Shown: one piece after another, positions 38,556 through 46,676 of the stretch
Layout of the letters: each line of letters begins with the position of its first letter
Numbering within the stretch: position 1 is the first letter of the stretch
Source: Candidatus Poribacteria bacterium
GTDB taxonomy: Bacteria > Poribacteria > WGA-4E > WGA-3G
NCBI GenBank assembly: GCA_022822085.1
Contig: JAJECK010000074.1
Span: 39,501-103,500, forward strand
Length of the DNA: 64,000 nucleotides
Reading direction: 5' to 3'
Position numbers and translations under genes: made by a program
The notes under the pieces: generated by a model
Seen by the model: only the letters and a program-made list of their open reading frames with translations
Told to the model about the DNA's origin: nothing
The model's database searches: none

Positions 38556-40868
38556 TTATTCGTCAGATGTGTCAGGACTGAAGAGTGTCTCGTCAATTTC
38601 TGCATTGAAGGAGATGTCAGTAATCAGGATTTGACGATATTCACCATTCTTAGTCGTGCGAAGGTGTGAGATCATCAGACCATCTACATCTCGATAATCA
38701 TCCAAAGTAGCAGTAATTTGCTTATTTTCACCTTCCATCTCAAAACCGTATACAAACTGAATAATATAGTGTGTCTTTTCGCTAATGTAGACTTTCAGTT
38801 TCTTACCAGAAGGTTGTGGAAGGAGGAGAACGGAAGCGATGTCATCACCTACTTCTTCAGTACCCAAGAATTTCACGGGAATTTCATTTTGTGAGAGTTT
38901 TGTCAGAAGCCAAATCGGTTCTCTGAAAAGACCGTCCTTGTAGAATGAAATAATAGATGCAGCCCTATCTTCCGGAATAGGTTGTGCTTTTCCATTTGTT
39001 AACTGATATAAAGCATCTTCATTGAAGATCAAACTGTCGCTTCCGCCGTTTATGTCCCAATCGGTGCGCGATTTATTCGGAGAAATGTAAGATTTGTTCC
39101 GTCCCTCATCCTGCACGGTGCCATCAGGGAAGTATTCAAAACTGTGGGATTCCATCACGATGTTTTTCACTGCTTTTAGTTTATCAAGTCCGCCGTGTGC
39201 GTTAATTGTTGCGGTAATTATCTCTTTGGCTTTTGGATCTACGCCTTCACCGATTTCAGGTAGATCGTCAGTCGTTTTTGTAGGTGGCGTGGTCTCATCA
39301 GGTTTGGTGATCTTCTCCTTCATCAATTCTGCGACAGCAGCGTCCACATCAAATCCACCGAGACTCGCTTTTCTGATAGTCCCTTCACCGTCAATCAGAA
39401 ATGCGGTCGGAATTGCAGTGACTCCGTATTGATTTCGCACAGTTCGGTTTTCGTCCCAATAATGGACCCACGCGAGTGCTTCATCTTGGACATAAGCAGC
39501 CAGCGGCGGCATTGTTCTGTCAAGGCTAACACCGATTATCTGAAACTTCTGGTCTTTGTATTTTTCATAAACTTTTTTGAGTTTCGGAATCTCTTTGATA
39601 CATGGTGGACACCAGGTTGCCCAGAAGTCAAGCAGCACAATCTGTCCTTTATATTTTTCCAAAGAGAGTTCTTCACCGTTCAAATCCTGTACCTGAAAAT
39701 CAGGTGCAAGTTTGCCAACCCAATCTTGCACTTTTTTGTTAGCGGGGGGTAACGGTTCGATTTGCGGATTCGGTTTGATTAACTTTGTCGCGGGGATTGA
39801 CTTTGGAGGAGAATTGGATTCAGGGGTTATCTTAGGTGTACCTCCCGGATTAGTGAGATTCTCCTCAACCAATTCAGCAACGGCAGTCCCAAGTGCGTGT
39901 CCACGGAGACCCGCCTTACGGATAACGCCTTGACCGTCAAGTAGAAACATGGATGGAATACCAGTTACCTTATACTGATTTGCAATCTGACCACCTTGAT
40001 CCCAATGGTGAACCCACGATAGTCCATCCTTCTCAATCATCGTCTCAAGTGGTTTTTGTGCTCTGTCCAGGCTAATACCAATAATTTGAAATTTCTGATC
40101 TTTGTATTTTTCATAGACTTTCTTTACGTTAGGCAATTCAGCAATACAAGGTCCGCACCATGTTGCCCAGAAATCGAGCAGTACAACATGTCCCTTATAT
40201 TTTTCTAACGAAAGTTCTTCACCTTTCAGATCTTGGACTTCAAATTCAGGCGCAGGTTTACCAATCCACTCACTTGGTCGGGCAGCAGTTCTGCTCTGCG
40301 GTTTGGGAATTTCACCAGTGCGTTTGGACTTATCCATTTCAAGATATTTCTTTGCCTGTTTTGCATAAGATCGTGAACCAAATTTAGGGTGTTCTACCAA
40401 TTTTGTATAGATTTCATCCGCTTTGTCATGTTTTTTGAGTTTGTCGTAAGCCATACCTAATTCTAACAGACTGGGTTGAACATAACGCGCTTCTGGGTGC
40501 TTCTCAATTAGTTTTTCAAATATTTTGATGCCTTCCTCAACCTGTTCTAATCGGACTAATCCGTTTCCGAGATAATAGTATACCTCATCTATCCGTTTGT
40601 ATTCAGGGAAGGATGTTACGAAATTAGTCGATTTTTCAACCAGGACATCTAATTCTTCTGGTTTTTCCTTGCTTACGAGTTTTTTGTATAGTGCTTTAAT
40701 TTCTTGATATTTGAACCCGATTTGTGCTGGGCTCACAGTCGCAGCAGATTGTGATGTGTCTTCAGCGGCTAGTTGTGTGCATAAACCGATGAGAACTATC
40801 ATTGCGAGCAGTCCTAAACTGATGATAAATGATGGCGGATTTCCTTTACTTTTATTTTGGATAATCAT
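38556..40868 (-). CDS. Secreted double thioredoxin (TlpA-type) protein with TPR and LolA-like domains
   Basis: 770 residues from ATG 40868 (AAGGAG upstream; an ATG at 40901 lacks a site). Order: signal segment about 15-35; a TPR/YbgF-like region (VYYYLGNGLVRLEQVEEGIK, LLELGMAYDKLKKHDKADEI); first TlpA domain with active site WCGPC; proline-rich linker; second TlpA domain with WCPPC; a C-terminal domain beginning AKEIITATINAHGGLDKLKA that resembles outer-membrane lipoprotein carrier LolA/LolB-type folds. The two thioredoxin domains are near-identical through EELSLEKYKG and VYEKYKDQKFQIIG, indicating internal duplication. Likely a periplasmic disulfide reductase attached to envelope biogenesis. 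Confidence 0.9.
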   Translation of the reverse strand: MIIQNKSKGNPPSFIISLGLLAMIVLIGLCTQLAAEDTSQSAATVSPAQIGFKYQEIKALYKKLVSKEKPEELDVLVEKSTNFVTSFPEYKRIDEVYYYLGNGLVRLEQVEEGIKIFEKLIEKHPEARYVQPSLLELGMAYDKLKKHDKADEIYTKLVEHPKFGSRSYAKQAKKYLEMDKSKRTGEIPKPQSRTAARPSEWIGKPAPEFEVQDLKGEELSLEKYKGHVVLLDFWATWCGPCIAELPNVKKVYEKYKDQKFQIIGISLDRAQKPLETMIEKDGLSWVHHWDQGGQIANQYKVTGIPSMFLLDGQGVIRKAGLRGHALGTAVAELVEENLTNPGGTPKITPESNSPPKSIPATKLIKPNPQIEPLPPANKKVQDWVGKLAPDFQVQDLNGEELSLEKYKGQIVLLDFWATWCPPCIKEIPKLKKVYEKYKDQKFQIIGVSLDRTMPPLAAYVQDEALAWVHYWDENRTVRNQYGVTAIPTAFLIDGEGTIRKASLGGFDVDAAVAELMKEKITKPDETTPPTKTTDDLPEIGEGVDPKAKEIITATINAHGGLDKLKAVKNIVMESHSFEYFPDGTVQDEGRNKSYISPNKSRTDWDINGGSDSLIFNEDALYQLTNGKAQPIPEDRAASIISFYKDGLFREPIWLLTKLSQNEIPVKFLGTEEVGDDIASVLLLPQPSGKKLKVYISEKTHYIIQFVYGFEMEGENKQITATLDDYRDVDGLMISHLRTTKNGEYRQILITDISFNAEIDETLFSPDTSDE

Positions 40869-41284
40869 CGTATACTCCTTTGGTGTAATTACCAGTGACA
40901 TTTAGTTTTAGATAAACTTGAGATCGGTGGACCTGCTGTAAGTTGGGTTGCGGAACGAAACCCAACATGAAGTCAGTAATCCAATGAAAAGTTCGGGTTC
41001 GTTCCTCAACCCAACTATAAGCGTCAATTTAGCAGGGTTATTTAGTTTTAGGGTTTTCGGGTATATTTTATCACAAACGTTAGTCGGACTATTTGCTTAT
41101 TTTAAGATATTTATTTTCTTTTTGTCTGAACCAGGATTTTCAGGATGTCCTGATGACCATGATTGGGAGTTTGAACAGACAGATTTCTATTCCTAAATAA
41201 GCTCCTCTGAAACACTAATGTCTTTCGCAAGAGGCGTTTATAAACACGAGTTAGTGACTTTTACACGTTGATCAGCAATGATGC
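40869..41284. other. Intergenic region with a GTCGGGT-type palindrome
   Basis: About 416 bp without a gene. It contains the inverted repeat at 40941-41016 and the word GGGTTATTTAGTTTTA near 41035, which recurs near 23935 and in variant form near 43975. Nothing else was recognised. Confidence 0.6.
40941..41016. repeat. Palindromic element related to the GTCGGGT family
   Basis: 76 bp. Arms AGTTGGGTTGCGGAACGAAA and TTCGTTCCTCAACCCAACT are imperfect inverted repeats. Similar to the units at 17532, 24401 and 63923 but with AACCCAAC in place of AACCCGAC. Confidence 0.75.
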
Positions 41285-41560
41285 CTATCGCCATCCGAAG
41301 ATTGTGCCAATGAATAAAACGGGAATAAGAATACTGAGAAGGATATTACAAACGAGCAGTGGATGACGGACCCACTGCAGTTTGGGATAAATCCCCTCTC
41401 TCAAAGTATACCAAACGAACCAACCTCCTAAACCACACAAAAATCCACCGAGTAAGACTTCGATAAAATTCAACCACACACCGATCAGAAGTAGTAAACC
41501 TCCATAAAAATGAAGGCGTTCTACTGGTGTGCCATGAACTCGGAATAATACATTTTTCAT
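41285..41560 (-). CDS. Small membrane protein (91 aa)
   Basis: A strong AAGGAGG site before the ATG supports a real gene. Three hydrophobic segments at about 17-33, 33-52 and 67-88 with a short amphipathic N terminus (MKNVLFRVHGTPVERLHFYG). No family recognised. Inner-membrane location is likely. It lies 117 bp downstream of the unknown gene at 41677 on the same strand. Confidence 0.75.
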   Translation of the reverse strand: MKNVLFRVHGTPVERLHFYGGLLLLIGVWLNFIEVLLGGFLCGLGGWFVWYTLREGIYPKLQWVRHPLLVCNILLSILIPVLFIGTIFGWR

Positions 41561-41676
41561 TGCAATCCTCCTTTATTTTCTTATTAGCATTTTCCACGTT
41601 GCAGTTTTTCATCGATAATACAGGCTGGTAGGTTACAACATATTTATGGTGAGGGTTTAGCGTCTCACCGTTGAGA

Positions 41677-42003
41677 CTATTCTTCAAACACTTCGGACTC
41701 TACTCTAATTTTGAGCCATGTGTCCCATCCAAAGTTTTTGGCAGTTTCTCTTGCTATTTTTTTCGCTGTCTTCATTAAGGCTTTGCGCGTATCACGATCG
41801 GAATTTTCACTATAAATTACGTTGATAACAATCGTATCCGTATCATTTGGACATGGTCTATAACTTGTTGTAATCATCTCGTCTACAATAAGTATAAATG
41901 ACATGACGAAAGTCTGATTTAATACTGTGCATAACCATTCCTGTTTTGTCGGTGTATAGAGTTCATTTCCACCGATTCTTTCAGTTTTTTCGTCTCTTGA
42001 CAT
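41677..42003 (-). CDS. Small unrecognised cytoplasmic protein (108 aa)
   Basis: Start at ATG 42003 because GAGGAAG lies 8 nt upstream; a longer frame from 42123 lacks a site. The sequence has no signal peptide. The C-terminal half RDTRKALMKTAKKIARETAK followed by NFGWDTWLKIRVESEVFEE is a strongly charged helix plus strand. No family recognised. Confidence 0.65.
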   Translation of the reverse strand: MSRDEKTERIGGNELYTPTKQEWLCTVLNQTFVMSFILIVDEMITTSYRPCPNDTDTIVINVIYSENSDRDTRKALMKTAKKIARETAKNFGWDTWLKIRVESEVFEE

Positions 42004-42250
42004 AGTGACTTCCTCATAAGTAAAAATCATCTCAATTATAGGTGAGGGTGTGCATAAATAATCTCGATTTAAATATGTCCTTAAAGGTATCCGAGCAATT
42101 TCGTGTGCCATCCACAATGTCAAAGTAGCACAATGAATGTGCTATTACAAACCGCGCTTGGACAAATAAGGCAGTTCGTGAAGTGCTTTATCGTGTGTGT
42201 TGATGCACAAAGGACTTATGCACACCCCGTATATAATTGTCCTCAATAAT

Positions 42251-43255
42251 TTACCGTGCCATGTTTTCCTGAACAAGTTGTGCAACACCGGACTCAAGCG
42301 CGCTGCCACGAAGATTCGTCATACGAATTATTCCTTCACCATCAATCAGGAATGTAGACGGAATGGATCGCACCTGATACATATTGGATACGCTTCTACT
42401 GTTGTCATAATATTGTGGCCACGCGATTCCTTCTTTCTTAATATAGGATTTAAGCGGTGCCATCGATCTATCTAAACTGATACCGATAATCTCAAAGTTT
42501 CTATTTTTATACTTGGCGTAGGTCTGTTTCACGTTAGGCATCTCTGCAATACAGGGTGGACACCACGTTGCCCAGAAATCAAGAAGGACAACTTTGCCAC
42601 GAAATTGTGCGATAGATAGTGGTTGACCGTTTAAATCAGTTACTTCAAAATCCATAGCCGCTTGCCCAACAAAATTTGGTGGACTGTTGCTGTCAGTAGA
42701 AGAGAAATTATCTAAAGCGTCTTTTCTGGTTGCATAGTCCTTTTGCAGCATCTGTTGAGCAGTTTGAGCATATTTACCGTTACTATATTTTGAATTATTT
42801 GTCAATTTTCCATATACCACGTCTGCTTCATCATGTCTGCCTGATTTATCATACGCTAACGCTAAGTTTAATAAACCGGGTTCCACATAAGAAGCGAGCG
42901 GATAATAACGAATGAGCTCTTCTAATACATCAATTCCTTCTGCTGTGCGATCAAAATGGACTAAAGTAGTACCAAGAATATAGTATACCTCATCTGCATG
43001 TTTATATTTCCCGTGTACTTTGATAAAAGTTTGTGCCTTTTGTATCAACATCTCTGCGTCTGTCGTGTTCCCTGTAGTTTGGACTTTTGCTGCGATCTGT
43101 TTAATTTCTTCGTAAGCATCACCCGGTCGAACCGTTGATGCGCCATTGGTGTTCATTGTGGTTGGCACACAAGAACCTAACATGAGTCCACTGATGACAA
43201 CAGTTAAAAGAAAGGACCAGCCGTGCTTCCTGACAATCTTATCTTGTAAATTCAT
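42251..43255 (-). CDS. TlpA-type thioredoxin lipoprotein with TPR region
   Basis: 334 residues with AGGAGGT upstream. The lipobox LGSC at about residue 29 indicates lipid anchoring. A TPR-like region (VYYILGTTLVHFDRTAEGID, LLNLALAYDKSGRHDEADVV) precedes one TlpA/AhpC-TSA domain with active site WCPPC and the cis-proline segment SIPSTFLIDGEG. It is a single-domain relative of the double protein at 38556 and probably acts as an extracytoplasmic disulfide reductase. Confidence 0.92.
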   Translation of the reverse strand: MNLQDKIVRKHGWSFLLTVVISGLMLGSCVPTTMNTNGASTVRPGDAYEEIKQIAAKVQTTGNTTDAEMLIQKAQTFIKVHGKYKHADEVYYILGTTLVHFDRTAEGIDVLEELIRYYPLASYVEPGLLNLALAYDKSGRHDEADVVYGKLTNNSKYSNGKYAQTAQQMLQKDYATRKDALDNFSSTDSNSPPNFVGQAAMDFEVTDLNGQPLSIAQFRGKVVLLDFWATWCPPCIAEMPNVKQTYAKYKNRNFEIIGISLDRSMAPLKSYIKKEGIAWPQYYDNSRSVSNMYQVRSIPSTFLIDGEGIIRMTNLRGSALESGVAQLVQENMAR

Positions 43256-43295
43256 TCTCTACCTCCTATAGGTTAATGTAAAATTATTAATCAAA

Positions 43296-43886
43296 TTAGA
43301 TAGCGTTTCGATACGAATATGCAAGCAGCAATTTTATCTCTTCTGATTGTACCTGTCGCAAAAATTGGGTTGCATCTGAAGATGGATCATCTTCAGCAGC
43401 TTGACACCAATCAATAAACTGGTATGGATCCCAATGTGCTTCGTTTTCTATCGTTTGGACAATTTGTCCAAGCGTATCTGATGGATTTTGTACTTCTTTT
43501 GCTAATGTAATTGCCTGTTCACGGAGTTCAGGAAAAATCGTGTGTGTGCCGACTCTACCGAACCAATATTTGGCGTTGCTGTAATCTGGTTCACGTCGGT
43601 GCATAATGCCGTGCCAGTAACTGCCGGTATTGTTACTTAGTTCTTGTGAGATGTCGTGTGAATCGTCTAACGCATCGTTCCAGAGGAGCAGACCGCTTTT
43701 GATTGCCCCGCCGAAAATGTCGTCTTTTAAAGACTGTCCGTCAAAAAGGTCTTCAAGTGATAGTGCTAAAAGTTGGTCTGTTAATTCAGCACTCCACGAA
43801 GATTTTGGAACAAGCGGTGGAAGTGGGTTGCCTGCTTCTAATTTATCAATGACTTCAGCGATTGCTGATGTGTATGCTACATCCAT
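43296..43886 (-). CDS. Conserved hypothetical protein with YWHGIMHRREPDY motif
   Basis: 196 residues from ATG 43886 (AAGGAG 7 nt upstream; a longer frame from 43955 lacks a site). GSYWHGIMHRREPDYSNAKY followed by WFGRVGTHTIF looks like a conserved core with His, Tyr and Arg residues that I have seen in uncharacterised bacterial proteins, but I cannot name a function. No signal peptide or membrane segment. It lies 41 bp upstream of the thioredoxin lipoprotein on the same strand. Confidence 0.8.
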   Translation of the reverse strand: MDVAYTSAIAEVIDKLEAGNPLPPLVPKSSWSAELTDQLLALSLEDLFDGQSLKDDIFGGAIKSGLLLWNDALDDSHDISQELSNNTGSYWHGIMHRREPDYSNAKYWFGRVGTHTIFPELREQAITLAKEVQNPSDTLGQIVQTIENEAHWDPYQFIDWCQAAEDDPSSDATQFLRQVQSEEIKLLLAYSYRNAI

Positions 43887-44155
43887 AAGGTGACTCCTTA
43901 GTATACAAATCGGTAGGTTGGAATTAAGTTTAACATCTTTTCGTGAATATATCAAGTGTTTTTAGTCAGGTGCCGGGTATTTAGTTTTCAATATTTTTGA
44001 CAATTATTTGCTATTCCGTTAATGTTATATTTCGGCATATTGTACGTGTTTTTAATGTTATAGGGACTAAAGAGTTGTTCTAATCCGTTTTCTATAAACA
44101 TATCGTCCGGACGGGACTCAAGAGAGGTTAAATGACGTTTTTCTATAAACATATC

Positions 44156-44285
44156 GTCCCTAATGAAGATTAAGAATTTAATCGGGTAATGTGGCGAGGT
44201 TAGGAAACCTCGCCAGCAGCAGTAGTACAACAGTCCTCCCCAGAAGAAAAATCATCCAATTAATAAGTTAATCTTCATTAGGGAC
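44156..44285. repeat. MITE-like element, GTCCC/GGGAC family with central GGCGAGG hairpin (copy 2)
   Basis: 130 bp with long terminal inverted repeats: GTCCCTAATGAAGATTAA and TTAATCTTCATTAGGGAC (18 bp, perfect). The centre has the same GGCGAGGTTAGGAAACCTCGCC hairpin as 24050-24177. Confidence 0.9.
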
Positions 44286-44423
44286 TGGAGACAGTTTCTA
44301 TATTTCAAATATTCCTTAAATTGACACTTATGGGTAGAGTTGAGCGAAACCTAACGGACAATATGAACTCTCAGTAACACTCAATAACTGATAATTTTTA
44401 AAATTAAATAACCCTGACCAAAT

Positions 44424-44452
44424 TTGCTAATCCAGGACAAATGTGTTACAAT
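44424..44452 (+). promoter_or_regulatory. Sigma-70 type promoter for the 44495 membrane protein gene
   Basis: TTGCTA at 44424-44429, 17-bp spacer, TACAAT at 44447-44452. Transcription would start about 35 bp before the ATG at 44495. Confidence 0.65.
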
Positions 44453-44494
44453 TGTCATGATAATACGCTATCGTCCACCATGGGTTAATTATAG

Positions 44495-44851
44495 ATGGGA
44501 AGTGAATTTAAAACAGCACTTATAGTTTTTGTAGGATTTATTCTACTATTAGCAACTATCTTAGTTGTTGTAGTCCAACGCTATTCACAATACGGTTCCA
44601 TCCTTGAAACGATGGAGATGGTTGACTTCAATGGAATTTTCTTAGCATTCATGGGGGCAGCAGTGCTGAATCTGATTAGTGTTGTATTAACTTTCAACCT
44701 CGCGCGTGCGTGGGTGAAAGAACAACCAGAATTTGCTGAAGACATATTTCGCTTTGCCAGAATTATCAGCATAACGTTGGTAATTATTATTGGCGGTTTA
44801 GCTGGTGGAATTATTGTTTTAAGAACTTTATGGACTATCGGATACTTTTAA
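44495..44851 (+). CDS. Small membrane protein (118 aa)
   Basis: Three hydrophobic segments: about 8-28, 47-69 and 89-113. The loop between the second and third carries ARAWVKEQPEFAEDIFRFAR. No family recognised. No clear Shine-Dalgarno before the ATG. The infC promoter begins 3 bp after its stop. Confidence 0.72.
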   Translation: MGSEFKTALIVFVGFILLLATILVVVVQRYSQYGSILETMEMVDFNGIFLAFMGAAVLNLISVVLTFNLARAWVKEQPEFAEDIFRFARIISITLVIIIGGLAGGIIVLRTLWTIGYF

Positions 44852-44853
44852 GT

Positions 44854-44882
44854 TTGCAATTGTGTTGCAATTGTGATATAAT
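44854..44882 (+). promoter_or_regulatory. Promoter of the infC-rpmI-rplT operon with tandem 11-bp repeats
   Basis: TTGCAA at 44854-44859, exactly 17 bp, TATAAT at 44877-44882. The -35 and spacer consist of two direct copies of TTGCAATTGTG. Transcription from about 44889 would give a leader of about 185 nt before the infC start, long enough for autoregulation. Confidence 0.8.
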
Positions 44883-45072
44883 ATCGTAATTAATAATTTG
44901 GCTAAGCATTCCAAAAGTGTTTAGTATATATCAACATTTTGTAAAGATTGGTTTATTGTCAACCGGTTTACGGAAAAGTAAATGCAAGATTAGTCGTGTG
45001 TAGACGTAGGTGAGTGATGATTTTCGCTCAAACTCTATGTCGCACATGCACAACAACTTGGGGGTGTGAAAA

Positions 45073-45621
45073 ATACACTATAGAGGCAGACGGAATCAAA
45101 AACCGAAAGAAAGACAGACTCGTTCAAATTACCAAATACGAGCCAAAGAAATTTTGCTTATTGATGAAGAAAACAAGCAGGTCGGTGTGATGACCCCGCG
45201 CGAAGCGATGGATCGTGCTGAAGATGTGGGTTTGGATCTGGTTGAAGTTTCACCGAATGCTAACCCTCCCGTATGTAAGATAATGGACTACGGGAAATAT
45301 CAGTACGAAAAGAATAAACGTGCAAGAGAAGCTCGAAAGAAGCAGTCGAAAATAGTATTAAAAGAGATACAATTTCGACCTGATACAGCCGAACATGATT
45401 ACCAATTCAAAAAGCGTCATGTTGAAGATTTTTTGAAAAACGGTTGGAAGGTGCGAGCGACTGTGCGTTTTCGTGGGCGGGAAATGCTTCACACTGAGTT
45501 GGGTAAAAATATGCTTACCCGATTGGAAGAAGACGTGGCTGAACTGGGTGAGGTTGAACAACCTGCTAAGATGGAAACCCGCGTCATGTCTATGCTCCTA
45601 ACACCGAAATCATCATCATAA
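45073..45621 (+). CDS. infC: Translation initiation factor IF-3, non-canonical AUA start
   Basis: The conserved IF-3 sequence NYQIRAKEILLIDEENKQVG begins well upstream of the first ATG/GTG/TTG-type start (a TTG at 45154). In this frame a TGA lies at 45067-45069, and between it and 45154 there is no ATG, GTG, TTG or CTG. The ATA at 45073 has GGGGGTG (complementary to the 16S tail except one base) 6 nt upstream and gives 182 residues, the normal IF-3 length. IF-3 rejects non-canonical starts, so this allows autoregulation, as for AUU in E. coli infC. The rest is typical: NANPPVCKIMDYGKYQYEK, IQFRPDTAEHDYQFKKRH, VRATVRFRGREMLHTELG. Confidence 0.93.
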   Translation: MHYRGRRNQKPKERQTRSNYQIRAKEILLIDEENKQVGVMTPREAMDRAEDVGLDLVEVSPNANPPVCKIMDYGKYQYEKNKRAREARKKQSKIVLKEIQFRPDTAEHDYQFKKRHVEDFLKNGWKVRATVRFRGREMLHTELGKNMLTRLEEDVAELGEVEQPAKMETRVMSMLLTPKSSS

Positions 45622-45727
45622 AATAGTGTCTTATTCATTCTATGAACGATGCTTTAGGATATATTTTTGTTCATAGCGTAATGTATCTCTTTTGATTTGA
45701 CGGCTTTTGAAAGAGAAGCACCGTTTG

Positions 45728-45760
45728 CGAGGAGACTATGTTTCTCCTCGTTTATTTTGT
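45728..45760 (+). terminator. Hairpin between infC and rpmI (attenuator or terminator)
   Basis: CGAGGAGA and TCTCCTCG (8 bp) with a 7-nt loop, followed by TTTATTTTG. A second stem-loop (GCTT/AAGC inside ACG/CGT arms) lies directly upstream near 45700-45725. In many bacteria L20 represses this operon through a leader before rpmI; whether this structure is that site cannot be told from sequence alone. Confidence 0.65.
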
Positions 45761-45837
45761 GAGTTTATGCCTTAATTTTTCTTAGAAGAGAACCTTCAGT
45801 AAACCTATCTGTACAAGCCGTTGCAAAGGATATTGTT

Positions 45838-46029
45838 ATGCCGAAAAAGAAAACACATAAAGGCGCAGCAAAACGTTTCAAATTTACTGCCAAAGGGAAG
45901 ATTCGCCGTAATCGCGCGTATGCAGGACACTTATTTATCTCGAAATCTGCGAAACGGAAACGCCGTTTGCGACAATCTACATTAGTTGACCCAAGCAATG
46001 AGAAACGTTTGAAACGTCTAATTTATTAG
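45838..46029 (+). CDS. rpmI: Large ribosomal subunit protein L35
   Basis: 63 residues, very basic, starting MPKKKTHKGAAKRFKFTAKG and ending NEKRLKRLIY, as in bacterial L35. An AAGGA element is 9 nt upstream of the ATG. Located between infC and rplT in the standard order. Confidence 0.97.
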   Translation: MPKKKTHKGAAKRFKFTAKGKIRRNRAYAGHLFISKSAKRKRRLRQSTLVDPSNEKRLKRLIY

Positions 46030-46038
46030 GAGTTCAAA

Positions 46039-46386
46039 ATGGCACGAGTAAAAACAGGGAATGTCCGTCGGAAACGGAGGAAACGGATACTCAAGCATTC
46101 CAAAGGGTTCCGCGGTGGACGTAATAACCTTAGACGTACTGCTAAGGAAGCGGTTGAAAAAGCGTGGAATCATGCATACACCCATAGGCGCGCCCGTAAA
46201 CGCGACTTTAGAAAACTTTGGATTATACGTATTAATGCCGCCGCAAGACTACACGGACTAACATATAGTAAATTCATGCATGGACTTAAAACCGCAGGAG
46301 TGGAACTGGACAGGAAAGTCCTTGCTGACATCGCGGTTAATGATGCATCTGGATTTGAACAACTTGTTACCCTCGCAAAAGGATAA
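46039..46386 (+). CDS. rplT: Large ribosomal subunit protein L20
   Basis: 115 residues; [20 protein letters not shown] and [20 protein letters not shown] and the C-terminal [20 protein letters not shown] are diagnostic. L20 assembles early on 23S rRNA and is the usual autogenous repressor of this operon. The ATG has AGGAG 8 nt upstream, in the 9-bp gap after rpmI. Confidence 0.97.
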   Translation: MARVKTGNVRRKRRKRILKHSKGFRGGRNNLRRTAKEAVEKAWNHAYTHRRARKRDFRKLWIIRINAAARLHGLTYSKFMHGLKTAGVELDRKVLADIAVNDASGFEQLVTLAKG

Positions 46387-46409
46387 ACACGATAAGAATA
46401 TCAATAATG

Positions 46410-46645
46410 AATGGCAATGAAGGGACAGAGTAGGTAGTTGAGATATCTCAATCAAAGATACCGTGCCATCGGCTGGAAGCACGGTTTTGGGAGCAACTGT
46501 TGAATTTCATCCTGGAGCCAATTGACAAAGAAATGAAGCGGACAGATCTTAGTAATCTGTCAAGCGGGGTGGTACCGCGGAAGTAGATGCTTGTCGCTTT
46601 CGTCCCCATAACCTTCTCAAGCAGAACTTGAGATAGAGGGACAGC
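46410..46645 (+). ncRNA. T-box riboswitch, phenylalanine-specific, upstream of pheST
   Basis: The Stem I AGTA motif is in AGAGTAG at 46427-46433. The distal stem CCGTGC/GCACGG at 46461-46484 encloses the typical GGCTGGAA loop. The specifier is TTC (Phe) at 46506-46508 followed by the conserved A. The T-box core AAGCGGGGTGGTACCGCG is at 46562-46579, and its partner GCTTTCGTCCCC follows at 46596-46607. The UGGU bulge would pair with an ACCA end, which fits a discriminator A as in tRNA-Phe. A competing hairpin runs from GTCCC (46602) to GGGAC (46638-46642) with an inner CTCAAG/CTTGAG stem. The T-run is 18 nt beyond, so the switch may not act by classical termination. Confidence 0.93.
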
Positions 46646-46676
46646 GTGACAGGCATAATCTTTTTATAAGGCACCT

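Larger units (their letters stand above)
43887..44494. other. Repeat-rich intergenic region
   Basis: About 608 bp without a gene. It contains two TTTCTATAAACATATCGTCC words (44089 and 44141), the MITE-like element at 44156-44285, and outer words GGGTATTTAGTTTT near 43975 and AAAATTAAATAACCCTGAC near 44401 that are inverted relative to each other, so the whole block may be one composite element. The promoter for the next gene is at its right end. Confidence 0.7.

Noticed and set aside
45154..45621. IF-3 starting at TTG 45154
   Set aside because: It would drop the conserved N-terminal RAKEILLID residues and has no Shine-Dalgarno; see the AUA start.
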